DNA from: Streptomyces sp. NBC_00442
Lineage (GTDB): Bacteria > Actinomycetota > Actinomycetes > Streptomycetales > Streptomycetaceae
Direction of reading: 5' to 3'
Assembly: GCF_036014195.1 (NCBI RefSeq)
Contig: NZ_CP107918.1
Coordinates: 6,510,001-6,574,000, forward strand
DNA: 64,000 nt
Under the pieces are notes generated by a model that saw only the letters and a list, made by a program, of their open reading frames with translations, did not search any database and was not told the DNA's origin. Below are positions 56,846 through 64,000 of the stretch, piece by piece. Numbering within the stretch: the first letter of the stretch is position 1; every line of letters starts with the position of its first letter. A program made the translations under genes and the position numbers.

Positions 56846-58315
56846 GTGTTGGATCACGGCGCAGCGCCACCCTCGACCGATGCACCCGCCGCCGGGGGCC
56901 CGCGCCCCGGTCGCGGTCTGATGCGGCGCAAGCCGGTGGAGACGCTGGTCGCGGAGGGTGGGCAGGGCGAGGGCGGTTCGCTGAAGCGCTCGCTCGGCAT
57001 GTGGCAGCTGACCATGATCAGCATCGGTGCGACGCTCGGCACCGGGATCTTCGTGGTGCTCGGGGAGGCCGTCCCCAAGGCCGGCCCCGCCGTCACGATC
57101 TCGTTCGTCATCGCCGGGCTCACCGCCCTCTTCTCGGCCCTCTCCTACGCCGAGCTGGCCGGCTCCATCCCGGTCGCGGGCTCTTCGTACTCGTACGCTT
57201 ACGCAACACTCGGCGAATTCATCGCCTGGATCTGCGGCTGGTGTCTGATCCTGGAGTACGGCGTCTCGGTCGCTGCGGTCGCCGTCGGCTGGGGGCAGTA
57301 CCTCAACGAGTTCCTCGACGGCACCATCGGCGTGACCATCCCCGACGCGCTGTCCGCGCCGCCCGGCGACGGCGGGATATTCAACCTGCCCGCCCTGATC
57401 GTCGTGGTCCTCGCCATGGGCCTGCTCCTGGGCGGCGCCCGCGAGTCCGCCCGCATCAACACGATCATGGTCGGCGTGAAGATCGCCGCCCTGGTGCTGT
57501 TCTGCGTGATCGGCTTCATGGGCTTCAAGTCGGGCAACTTCTCCGACTTCATGCCGCTGGGCCGGGTCGGCGTCACCGGAGCCGCCTCGACCCTGTTCTT
57601 CTCCTACATCGGTTTCGACGCGGCCTCCACCGCCGGCGAAGAGGCGAAGAACCCCAAGAAGGACCTGCCCCGCGCGATCATGCTGTCGCTGGTCATCGTC
57701 ACCGCGCTGTACGTGCTCGTCGCGTTCGTCGCCGTCGGCGCACGCCCCTGGAAGCAGTTCGAGGGCTCGGAAGCGGCGCTCGCCGGGATCATGAAGGACG
57801 TCACCGGCCACTCCTTCTGGGCCACGCTGCTCGCGGCCTGCGCCGTGATCGCCATCGCGAGCGTCGTCCTGACGGTCCTGTACGGCCAGACCCGCATCCT
57901 CTTCGCGATGGCCCGCGACGGCCTCGTACCGAAGGTCTTCGCCAAGGTCAGCCCGCGCAGCGGCACGCCGGTCGCCAACACGATCGCCGTGTCCCTGTTC
58001 TGCGGCGTGCTCGCCGCCGCGGTGCCGCTCGGCAACCTCGCGGATGCCACCAGCATCGGCACGCTCTTCGCCTTCGCGCTGGTCAACGTCGCCGTCATCA
58101 TCCTGCGCCGCACCCGCCCCGACATGCCGCGCACCTTCCGCGTCCCGCTCGGCTGGGTCGTGCCGATCCTCGGCTTCCTCAGCTGCGCCTACCTCATGTG
58201 GAACCTGTCCGGGGTGACGTGGGAGTACTTCGGATACTGGATGGCCGCCGGTCTCGTGATCTACTTCGCTTACGGCTACCGCCGTTCCAGGCTGGCCACC
58301 GCCTCACAGAAGTGA
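56846..58315 (+). CDS. APC-superfamily amino acid permease (cationic amino acid transporter type)
   Basis: 489 aa from GTG, AAGGAG at 8-nt spacing. About 12 membrane helices follow a 45-residue cytoplasmic N-terminus. Diagnostic segments are MISIGATLGTGIFVVLGEAV (helix 1 with the GxG break), SYAELAGSIPVAGSSYSYAY, FFSYIGFDAASTAGEEAKNPKKDLP and GQTRILFAMARDGLVP. These resemble the CAT/YfnA group that imports lysine, arginine or neutral amino acids. It is followed after 10 bp by an Lrp-family regulator, so its substrate may be the regulator's effector. Confidence 0.9.
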   Translation: MLDHGAAPPSTDAPAAGGPRPGRGLMRRKPVETLVAEGGQGEGGSLKRSLGMWQLTMISIGATLGTGIFVVLGEAVPKAGPAVTISFVIAGLTALFSALSYAELAGSIPVAGSSYSYAYATLGEFIAWICGWCLILEYGVSVAAVAVGWGQYLNEFLDGTIGVTIPDALSAPPGDGGIFNLPALIVVVLAMGLLLGGARESARINTIMVGVKIAALVLFCVIGFMGFKSGNFSDFMPLGRVGVTGAASTLFFSYIGFDAASTAGEEAKNPKKDLPRAIMLSLVIVTALYVLVAFVAVGARPWKQFEGSEAALAGIMKDVTGHSFWATLLAACAVIAIASVVLTVLYGQTRILFAMARDGLVPKVFAKVSPRSGTPVANTIAVSLFCGVLAAAVPLGNLADATSIGTLFAFALVNVAVIILRRTRPDMPRTFRVPLGWVVPILGFLSCAYLMWNLSGVTWEYFGYWMAAGLVIYFAYGYRRSRLATASQK

Positions 58316-58325
58316 TCCACCCGCA

Positions 58326-58781
58326 GTGCGACTGAATGACCTCGATGAACGCATCGTCCACGCGCTCGCCGAAGACGCCCGGCGCTCCTACGCCGACATC
58401 GGCTCCCTGATCGGTCTGTCCGCGCCCGCCGTCAAGCGGCGCGTCGACCGGCTGCGGGCGGAGGGGGCCATCACCGGGTTCACCGTACGGGTGGACCCGG
58501 CGGCGCTCGGCTGGGAGACCGAGGGGTTCATCGAGATCTACTGCCGTCGCAACACCTCGCCCGATGCGATCAAGCGCGGGCTCGAGCGGTATCCCGAGGT
58601 CGCGTCCGCCTCCACCGTCACCGGTGAGGCGGACGCGATCGTGCAGGTCTTCGCCTCCGACATGCGGCACTTCGAGCGGGTTCTTGAGCGGATTGCGGGC
58701 GAGCCGTATGTGGAGCGCACGAAGTCGGTGCTGGTGCTCTCCCCCCTCCTGAGGCGCTACACCTCAGGCTCCCCCGCCTAA
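58326..58781 (+). CDS. Lrp/AsnC-family transcriptional regulator
   Basis: 151 aa from GTG (MRLNDLDERIVHALAEDARR). The N-terminal HTH (about 5–55; SYADIGSLIGLSAPAVKRRV) is followed by the RAM/effector domain (about 65–150; VTGEADAIVQVFASDMRHFE). These proteins bind an amino acid and control its transport or breakdown. It lies 10 bp after the permease, probably in the same transcript, and likely binds the dyad upstream of that gene. A small hairpin and a repeat region follow. Confidence 0.9.
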   Translation: MRLNDLDERIVHALAEDARRSYADIGSLIGLSAPAVKRRVDRLRAEGAITGFTVRVDPAALGWETEGFIEIYCRRNTSPDAIKRGLERYPEVASASTVTGEADAIVQVFASDMRHFERVLERIAGEPYVERTKSVLVLSPLLRRYTSGSPA

Positions 58782-58785
58782 CCCC

Positions 58786-58801
58786 CTGGGGCCCGCCCCA
58801 G
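58786..58801 (+). terminator. Small hairpin after the Lrp gene
   Basis: CTGGGG (58786–58791) pairs with CCCCAG (58796–58801) around CCCG, five bases past the stop. The stem is short, so support is modest. Confidence 0.4.
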
Positions 58802-58862
58802 ACCCCTTTCGCGCGTTTCCCCCCCTCCCGCCCGTGCGGCGGGGTCGGCGAGGCCCGGCTCC

Positions 58863-58963
58863 CTGGGGCTCCGCCCCGGACCCCGTATCGCGCCTTGAGG
58901 GCGCTCGTCCTCAATCTCCCCCAAGGCCTCAAGGGCCAGGGGGGACCCCCATGACGGGCTGAG
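58863..58963 (-). repeat. Dispersed element: GGGGCGGAGCCCC hairpin plus TCAGCCCGTC long form (reverse)
   Basis: CTGGGGCTCCGCCCCGG (58863–58879) is the reverse complement of the hairpins at 741 and 830. GCGCTCGTCCTCAATCTCCC (from 58901) through GACGGGCTGAGG matches 23,197–23,255 in reverse, and the ends match 693–722. Confidence 0.75.
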
Positions 58964-59348
58964 GATGCCCATGCCGCCCGGCACCGAGCAGCTAAGGGGC
59001 GCGGGGCTGTGCCATTGCGCGGCTCCGCCGCGGTGGGCGCGACCCCTCGGCTCCGGATGCCCTACAGGGGCGCGGGGAACTGCGCGGGAAGCGGGCACGG
59101 TCCGCACCCGAACCAGGTTTTTTTGGGGGCGCGGGGAACTGCGCGCCCGGCCACGCACGGCCCGCACGCGAAGGTCGGCCGGGTGCGCCGGGAGCGGGGC
59201 CGGGGGCGCAACAAATCGCCGGGTGCAGCCGATCTTGCGCAACGAATCGTGCGGATACGCGCAACGCTCGCGCCTTGTCCGCCCCGAAGGGCGGAACGTA
59301 CCGTCTAGTGACCCCACCCCGCACTCCCGCCCCCGCCGAGGACCGCCC

Positions 59349-60164
59349 ATGCCCGCGTTGCGCACCGCCCTGCTCCAGAGCTCCGGCAGTCTTTCGGACG
59401 TCGCCGCGAACCTGAAGACCCTGGACGCCGCGGCCGAGCGGGCGGCCGCGACCGGCGCCGGGCTGCTCGTCTGCCCCGAGCTGTTCCTCACCGGGTACGC
59501 CATCGGCGACGACGTGGCCAAGCTCGCCGAGCCCGCCGACGGCCCCTCCGCCCAGGCGATCGCCGAGATCGCCGTACGCCACGGCCTGGCCGTCGTCTAC
59601 GGCTACCCCGAGCGCGACGGCCACGACGGCGATGACGGCGGCACGGTCTACAACTCCGCCCAGCTCATCTCCTCCGACGGCAGCCGCCTCGCGAACTACC
59701 GCAAGACCCACCTCTTCGGCGGCTTCGAGCGGGAGGCGTTCGCGCCGGGCGAGCGGACCGTCGTCCAGGCCGAGCTCAACGGCCTCCGCGTCGGCATGAT
59801 GATCTGCTACGACGTGGAGTTCCCCGAGAACGTCCGGGCCCACGCGCTGGCCGCAACCGACCTCCTCCTCGTGCCCACCGCCCAGATGCACCCGTTCCAG
59901 TTCGTCGCCGAGTCCGTCGTGCCGGTCCGCGCCTTCGAGAACCAGCTGTACGTCGCCTACGTCAACCGCACCGGCCCCGAGGGCGACTTCGAGTTCGTCG
60001 GACTGAGCTGCCTGGCGGGCCCCGACGGCGTCGCGCGCGCCCGCGCCGGCCGCGGCACCGAGCTGGTCGTGGGAGACGTCGACCCCGAGTTCCTGGCCGC
60101 CTCGCGCGCGAACAACCCCTACCTCCGCGACCGCCGCCCCGGCCTCTACGCCTCCCTCGTCTGA
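59349..60164 (+). CDS. Carbon–nitrogen hydrolase (nitrilase superfamily amidase, DavA-like)
   Basis: 271 aa from ATG (MPALRTALLQSSGSLSDVAA); the upstream open frame runs through repeats. The Glu–Lys–Cys triad is intact: Glu44 (VCPELFLTGY), Lys119 (YRKTHLFG) and Cys153 (MICYDVEFPE). A second Glu (about 128, FEREAFAPGE) is also typical. Size and adjacency to an FAD amino-acid monooxygenase match 5-aminovaleramidase (DavA) and 4-guanidinobutyramide amidases, which hydrolyse the amide made by the monooxygenase. The amide substrate is inferred, not shown. Confidence 0.88.
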   Translation: MPALRTALLQSSGSLSDVAANLKTLDAAAERAAATGAGLLVCPELFLTGYAIGDDVAKLAEPADGPSAQAIAEIAVRHGLAVVYGYPERDGHDGDDGGTVYNSAQLISSDGSRLANYRKTHLFGGFEREAFAPGERTVVQAELNGLRVGMMICYDVEFPENVRAHALAATDLLLVPTAQMHPFQFVAESVVPVRAFENQLYVAYVNRTGPEGDFEFVGLSCLAGPDGVARARAGRGTELVVGDVDPEFLAASRANNPYLRDRRPGLYASLV

Positions 60165-60233
60165 GCCCCGGGCCGCTCGGCCCCGCCGCTCCACCCCCCT
60201 CAACTTCCGTACTGTGCAAGGAGTCCGTACCCC

Positions 60234-61925
60234 ATGACGTCCACGGTGCCCACCGCCGTCCAGCACATCGACGAGCAGCCGCCCGTCACGATGTTCGGGC
60301 CGGACTTCCCCTACGCGTACGACGACTTCCTCGCGCACCCGGCCGGCCTCGGCCAGATACCCGCGACCGAGCACGGCGCGGAGGTCGCGGTCATCGGCGG
60401 CGGCCTCTCCGGCATCGTCGCCGCGTACGAGCTGATGAAGATGGGTCTCAGGCCCGTCGTGTACGAGGCCGACCAGATCGGCGGCCGGCTGCGCACCGTC
60501 GGCTTCCCCGGCTGCGACCCCGAGCTGACCGCCGAGATGGGCGCCATGCGGTTCCCGCCGTGCTCCACCGCGCTCCAGCACTACATCGACCTGGTGGGCC
60601 TGGAGACCAAGCCGTTCCCCAACCCGCTCGCGCCCGACACCCCCTCCACGGTCGTCGACCTCAAGGGCGAGTCCCACTACGCGACCTCGGTCGACGAGCT
60701 GCCGCCCGTGTACCGCGAGGTCATGGACGCGTGGAACGCCTGCCTCGAAGAGGGCGCCGACTTCTCCGACATGAACCAGGCCATCCGCGAGCGCGACACC
60801 CCGCGCATCCGTGAGATCTGGGCCAAGCTGGTCGAGAAGCTCGACAACCAGACGTTCTACGGCTTCCTCTGCGACTCCGAGGCCTTCAAGTCCTTCCGGC
60901 ACCGCGAGATCTTCGGCCAGGTCGGCTTCGGCACCGGCGGCTGGGACACCGACTTCCCGAACTCCATCCTGGAGATCCTGCGCGTCGTCTACACCGAGGC
61001 CGACGACCACCACCGCGGCATCGTCGGCGGGTCCCAGCAGCTGCCGACGCGGCTGTGGGAGCGCGAGCCGGCCAAGCTCGTGCACTGGGCGCCCGGCACC
61101 TCGCTCGCCTCGCTGCACGGGGGCGCGCCCAAGCCGGCCGTGACCCGGCTGCACCGCACCGCGGGCAACCGCATCACCGTGACGGACACCGACGGCGACA
61201 TCCGCACCTTCCGTGCCGCGATCTTCACCGCGCAGTCCTGGATGCTGCTCTCCAAGATCGCCTGCGACGACTCGCTCTTCCCGATCGACCACTGGACGGC
61301 GATCGAGCGCACCCACTACATGGAGTCCTCGAAGCTGTTCGTGCCGGTGGACCGGCCGTTCTGGCTCGACAAGGACGAGGAGACCGGGCGTGACGTCATG
61401 TCGATGACGCTCACCGACCGCATGACGCGCGGCACGTACCTGCTCGACAACGGCCCGGACAAGCCCGCCGTCATCTGCCTCTCCTACACCTGGTGCGACG
61501 ACAGCCTCAAGTGGCTCCCGCTGTCGGCGGCCGAGCGCATGGAGGTCATGCTCAAGTCGCTCGGCGAGATCTACCCGAAGGTCGACATCCGGCGGCACAT
61601 CATCGGCAACCCGGTGACCGTGTCGTGGGAGAACGAGCCGTACTTCATGGGCGCGTTCAAGGCGAACCTGCCTGGGCACTACCGCTACCAGCGCCGGCTG
61701 TTCACGCACTTCATGCAGAACGCGCTGCCGGAGGACAAGCGGGGGATCTTCCTCGCGGGCGACGACATCTCCTGGACGGCCGGCTGGGCCGAGGGGGCCG
61801 TGCAGACCGCGCTCAACGCGGTGTGGGGCGTCATGCACCACTTCGGCGGCGCGACCGACGCGACCAACCCCGGGCCGGGTGACCTCTACGACTCGATCGC
61901 CCCGGTCGAACTCCCGGAAGACTAG
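60234..61925 (+). CDS. FAD-dependent L-amino acid 2-monooxygenase/oxidase (DavB/IaaM-like flavin monoamine oxidase family)
   Basis: 563 aa after AAGGAGT. An N-terminal extension with MFGPDFPYAYDDFLAHPAGL precedes the Rossmann FAD motif VAVIGGGLSGIVAAYE (about 51–66) and EADQIGGRLRT. GAMRFPP with Arg106 is the carboxylate-anchoring motif of tryptophan, lysine and arginine 2-monooxygenases. The C-terminal FAD motif FLAGDDISWTAGWAEGAVQT begins at about 506. Such enzymes decarboxylate and oxygenate an amino acid to the one-carbon-shorter amide. With the adjacent amidase and permease this suggests a catabolic module. Lys, Arg or Trp are candidates; simple oxidase activity is possible. Confidence 0.87.
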   Translation: MTSTVPTAVQHIDEQPPVTMFGPDFPYAYDDFLAHPAGLGQIPATEHGAEVAVIGGGLSGIVAAYELMKMGLRPVVYEADQIGGRLRTVGFPGCDPELTAEMGAMRFPPCSTALQHYIDLVGLETKPFPNPLAPDTPSTVVDLKGESHYATSVDELPPVYREVMDAWNACLEEGADFSDMNQAIRERDTPRIREIWAKLVEKLDNQTFYGFLCDSEAFKSFRHREIFGQVGFGTGGWDTDFPNSILEILRVVYTEADDHHRGIVGGSQQLPTRLWEREPAKLVHWAPGTSLASLHGGAPKPAVTRLHRTAGNRITVTDTDGDIRTFRAAIFTAQSWMLLSKIACDDSLFPIDHWTAIERTHYMESSKLFVPVDRPFWLDKDEETGRDVMSMTLTDRMTRGTYLLDNGPDKPAVICLSYTWCDDSLKWLPLSAAERMEVMLKSLGEIYPKVDIRRHIIGNPVTVSWENEPYFMGAFKANLPGHYRYQRRLFTHFMQNALPEDKRGIFLAGDDISWTAGWAEGAVQTALNAVWGVMHHFGGATDATNPGPGDLYDSIAPVELPED

Positions 61926-62259
61926 CCACCCTTACCCTTCCTGGGACTCCGCCCCGGCCCCCGTTCGCGCCCCCTACCGGGTGCCCTACAGGGGCGCGGG
62001 GCTGTGACATTGCGCGGCTCCGCCGCGGTGGGCGCGACCGTTCGGCTCCGGGTGCCCTACAGGGGCGCGGGGCCGTGTCATTGCGCGGCTCCGCCGCGGT
62101 CTGCGCGACCAGTCAGTACCGGGTGCCCTACAGGGGCGCGGGGAACTGCGCGGGACGCGGGCACGGTCCGCGGACGAACGGGCACGGTCCGCGGACGGAA
62201 GCGGAGTCAGGGGCGCGGGGAACTGCGCGATCGGCCACGTACGGCCCGCACCCGAAGGT
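61926..62259 (+). repeat. Repeat-only gap with 71-bp tandem units
   Basis: 334 bp without a gene. CTGGGACTCCGCCCCGG (61941–61957) is followed by tandem units starting CCCTACAGGGGCGCGGGG at 61,984, 62,055 and 62,126 (period 71 bp). The first two contain GCGCGGCTCCGCCGCGG; the third is followed by GGAACTGCGCG. A final GGGGCGCGGGGAACTGCGCG (from about 62,211) with GGCCACGTACGGCCCGCACC matches the block near 59,130. Confidence 0.8.
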
Positions 62260-62979
62260 CTACCGCGTGAGCGGGGTCAGCAGGCACCGGGTCACCAGGC
62301 CCACCCCCGCATCCAGCCGCTCCGTGAACTCCTCTGCCAGAGAGGGCAGTTCACGCAACTGCCACAGCACCTTCGCCGCCGACCACGACGCGTCCCGAGC
62401 CCGGTCGAGGCTCCATGACGCCAGCAGGTGCGTCATGGGGTCGGCCACCTGGAACAGGTCGGGCCCCGGCATGAGCTCCTCCCGGATCCGCTCCTCCAGG
62501 ACCGCCAGCGCGTCGCCCACCCGGTCGAAGTCCCGCTCCAGGAAAGCGGGTTCGCAGTCCAGGACCCGGCAGCTCTCGACCAGGGCGACGGTGAGGTCGT
62601 GCCCGATGTGCGCGTTGATCCCGGCAAGCGCGAACTGGAGCGGCCGGACGCCGGGATGGCGGCGGTACTGGAACAGCGGCCGCCAGCAGTCCGGCGGGCG
62701 CCGGCCCGCGGACGCCGCCTCCACGGCCGCGAGATAGCGCCCGGCGAAGAGCACGTCCAACGTGGCCGCCGCGCGCGGATCGGCGAAGCCGCCGTGGGCG
62801 ATGAGCCGGGAGATCTCCTCGGTCACCGTCAGATAGACGCGGTTGAAGACCGCGATGCCGTCCCGGGCCGGCAGGTCGGCCCGGAGCGCGCGCATCCGCC
62901 GCACCACGGAATCGAGCGGACCGCCGAACCGGCGGGCGTGCTCCACGGGTGCGCTCGGCGTCCATTCGGTCTGCGTCAT
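62260..62979 (-). CDS. DUF5995 family protein
   Basis: 239 aa from ATG (MTQTEWTPSAPVEHARRFGG). Helical soluble protein with VVRRMRALRADLPARDGIAVFNRVYLTVTEEI, FQYRRHPGVRPLQFALAGIN, AHIGHDLTVALVESC and DFDRVGDALAVLEERIREEL, the pattern I associate with DUF5995. The conserved NAHIGHDL motif hints at a buried polar or metal-binding site, but no function is known. An upstream ATG 12 codons earlier is possible. It is convergent with the monooxygenase and separated from it by repeats. Confidence 0.75.
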   Translation of the reverse strand: MTQTEWTPSAPVEHARRFGGPLDSVVRRMRALRADLPARDGIAVFNRVYLTVTEEISRLIAHGGFADPRAAATLDVLFAGRYLAAVEAASAGRRPPDCWRPLFQYRRHPGVRPLQFALAGINAHIGHDLTVALVESCRVLDCEPAFLERDFDRVGDALAVLEERIREELMPGPDLFQVADPMTHLLASWSLDRARDASWSAAKVLWQLRELPSLAEEFTERLDAGVGLVTRCLLTPLTR

Positions 62980-63171
62980 GGGGGCAGCGTCCCAGCCCGC
63001 CGCCGCGCCGAGCACCGCCGGAAGAGGTCATGACCGGAACGGATGAACGGACGGGTGTGGAGCGCGCCGCCGGGACGGCGAGAGGCTATGGCCGGCCCCT
63101 GCCCCGATTGCTGTCCGCCGCCCCGGCTGCCGCCGCCCCTGCTCCCCGCCTCCGCCCCGCCGCCAGCCGCC

Positions 63172-64000
63172 CTAGGCCTGCCCGTCCCGCTCGTCCCGGC
63201 CCTCCCGCTCGTCCCGCCCCTTCTCGTAGGAGGACGTGCCCGAATCCAGCAGCGGCTCCTGCCCCTTGAGGTGGGCCGGGGCCAGCGCGCGCAGCACGTG
63301 GTAGCCGGTGATGACCACGATCGTGCCCAGCGCGATGCCGCTGAGCTGGAAGTTGTCGCTGAACTTCAGCGTGACGTTGCCGATCCCGATGATGATGCCC
63401 GCGGCCGCCGGCACCAGGTTCAGCGGATTGCGCAGATCGACCTTCGCGTTGATCCAGATCTGCGCGCCGAGCAGCCCGATCATGCCGTACAGAATGACGG
63501 TGATGCCGCCGAGTACTCCGCCCGGGATCGCGGCGACGACCGCGCCGAACTTGGGGCACACGCCGAAGAGCAGCGCGAACCCGGCGGCCGCCCAGTACGC
63601 GGCGGTCGAGTAGACGCGGGTCGCGGCCATGACGCCGATGTTCTCGGAGTACGTGGTGTTCGGCGGGCCGCCCACGGCGGTCGACAGCATGGAGCCCGCA
63701 CCGTCGGCCGCGATGGCGGTGCCCAGCTGGTCGTCCAGGTTGGTGCCGGTCATCTCGCCGACGGCCTTCACATGGCCGGCGTTCTCGGCGATCAGGGCGA
63801 TCACGACGGGCAGCGCGACGAGGATCGCCGACCACTCGAAGCTCGGGGCGTGGAAGGTGGGCAGGCCGATCCAGTCGGCCTTGCCGACGCCGGACAGGTC
63901 CAGGCGCCAGTGGTCCACGGCCTCCGCGCCGCCGTGCACCGAGTGGATCTTCCCGAAGACGCGGTCGAGCAGCCAGGACACGCCGTACCCGAAGAGCAGC
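63172..64000 (-). CDS. NCS2-family nucleobase permease (uracil/xanthine type), N-terminus outside window
   Basis: 276 residues of the C-terminal part are present; the frame continues past the window edge. Features are several membrane helices, the family signature IALIAENAGHVKAVGEMTG, and GGPPNTTYSENIG, which carries substrate-site residues. The tail after the last helix is highly charged (SSYEKGRDEREGRDERDGQA). The motifs fit the uracil permease branch (UraA/PyrP) better than the purine branch, but substrate choice cannot be fixed from this part. Confidence 0.9.
   Translation of the reverse strand, partial: LLFGYGVSWLLDRVFGKIHSVHGGAEAVDHWRLDLSGVGKADWIGLPTFHAPSFEWSAILVALPVVIALIAENAGHVKAVGEMTGTNLDDQLGTAIAADGAGSMLSTAVGGPPNTTYSENIGVMAATRVYSTAAYWAAAGFALLFGVCPKFGAVVAAIPGGVLGGITVILYGMIGLLGAQIWINAKVDLRNPLNLVPAAAGIIIGIGNVTLKFSDNFQLSGIALGTIVVITGYHVLRALAPAHLKGQEPLLDSGTSSYEKGRDEREGRDERDGQA

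Larger units (their letters stand above)
58782..59348. repeat. Repeat-rich intergenic region after the Lrp gene
   Basis: 567 bp without a supported gene. It contains a short hairpin (58786–58801), CTGGGGCTCCGCCCCGG (58863–58879), the long TCAGCCCGTC element in reverse (58901–58963), a single copy of the GTGCCATTGCGCGGCTCCGC unit (58994–59060), and two GGGGCGCGGGGAACTGCGCG elements. The second of these is followed by GGCCACGCACGGCCCGCACGC. The last 100 bp, less GC-rich, should hold the amidase promoter; CTTGTCCG … TAGTGA is not convincing. Confidence 0.75.

Noticed and set aside
61984..62160. CRISPR array at the 71-bp units
   Set aside because: Whole unit is repeated, not a repeat separated by unique spacers; cas genes absent.

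Overview
The window is a chromosomal core segment of a Streptomyces. It is very GC-rich throughout and many genes start with GTG. The signature genes bldD and sIHF (mihF) are present. The gene order relA–DUF349–cyclophilin–MBL–hisS … aro … efp–nusB–bldD–pyr operon–sIHF–gmk–rpoZ–coaBC–metK–priA–fmt–rsmB–rpe matches, as I remember it, the S. coelicolor SCO151x to SCO146x region. I see no rRNA, tRNA, CRISPR array, insertion sequence, prophage or attachment site. Nearly all sequence is coding. The few longer gaps hold terminators, regulatory sites, or a Streptomyces-type family of short GC-rich dispersed repeats.

Layout. 1–8100: end of relA, a DUF349 protein, a membrane-anchored cyclophilin, a metallo-beta-lactamase-fold hydrolase, hisS, a vitamin K epoxide reductase-like protein and the ATPase RarA. 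8100–12000: a DUF2470 (haem-utilisation type) gene behind a near-perfect iron box, rpsD, and a large STAND ATPase. 12000–24500: two small membrane proteins, alaS, ruvX, mltG, the shikimate cluster aroE–aroC–aroK–aroB–aroQ, a proline-rich P-loop kinase, and an M24 peptidase homologue with an altered metal site. 24500–36500: efp–nusB, the developmental master regulator bldD (transcribed the other way, with two back-to-back terminators between), then the pyrimidine operon pyrR-pyrB-pyrC-PH-carA-carB-pyrD-pyrF. Its leader RNA carries a PyrR-type hairpin that would hide the pyrR ribosome binding site. 36500–49000: sIHF, gmk, rpoZ, coaBC, metK, priA (helicase-defective type), an HTH protein, fmt, rsmB, rpe and a SorC-family regulator.

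49000–64000 is the more variable part. On the minus strand lie an ATP-dependent DNA ligase, a glutamine-synthetase-like enzyme and an amidohydrolase in one tightly packed unit; the last two look like a split version of the fungal FluG protein. Then come a lipoprotein RNase Sa-type ribonuclease overlapping its barstar inhibitor gene, GuaB1, and an SGNH hydrolase. Next is a plus-strand group of APC amino-acid permease, Lrp/AsnC regulator, nitrilase-superfamily amidase and FAD-dependent monooxygenase, whose last two members resemble the lysine/arginine/tryptophan 2-monooxygenase plus amidase pairs (DavB/DavA type). The window ends with a DUF5995 protein and a truncated NCS2 nucleobase permease.

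Most genes support core information flow or metabolism: alarmone control, tRNA charging, aromatic amino acid and pyrimidine biosynthesis, nucleoid structure, RNA polymerase, CoA and SAM synthesis. The best regulatory signals are the PyrR leader, the iron box, a BldD-like box in front of bldD, a consensus promoter with an immediate hairpin ahead of sIHF, and a dyad upstream of the permease–Lrp group. The most promising less-described biology is the permease/Lrp/amidase/monooxygenase locus, the ligase–GS–amidohydrolase unit, the membrane-tethered RNase/barstar pair and the degenerate M24 enzyme. Start sites were chosen from Shine–Dalgarno spacing, overlap with the upstream stop, and family length; everything is from reading the sequence without database searches.
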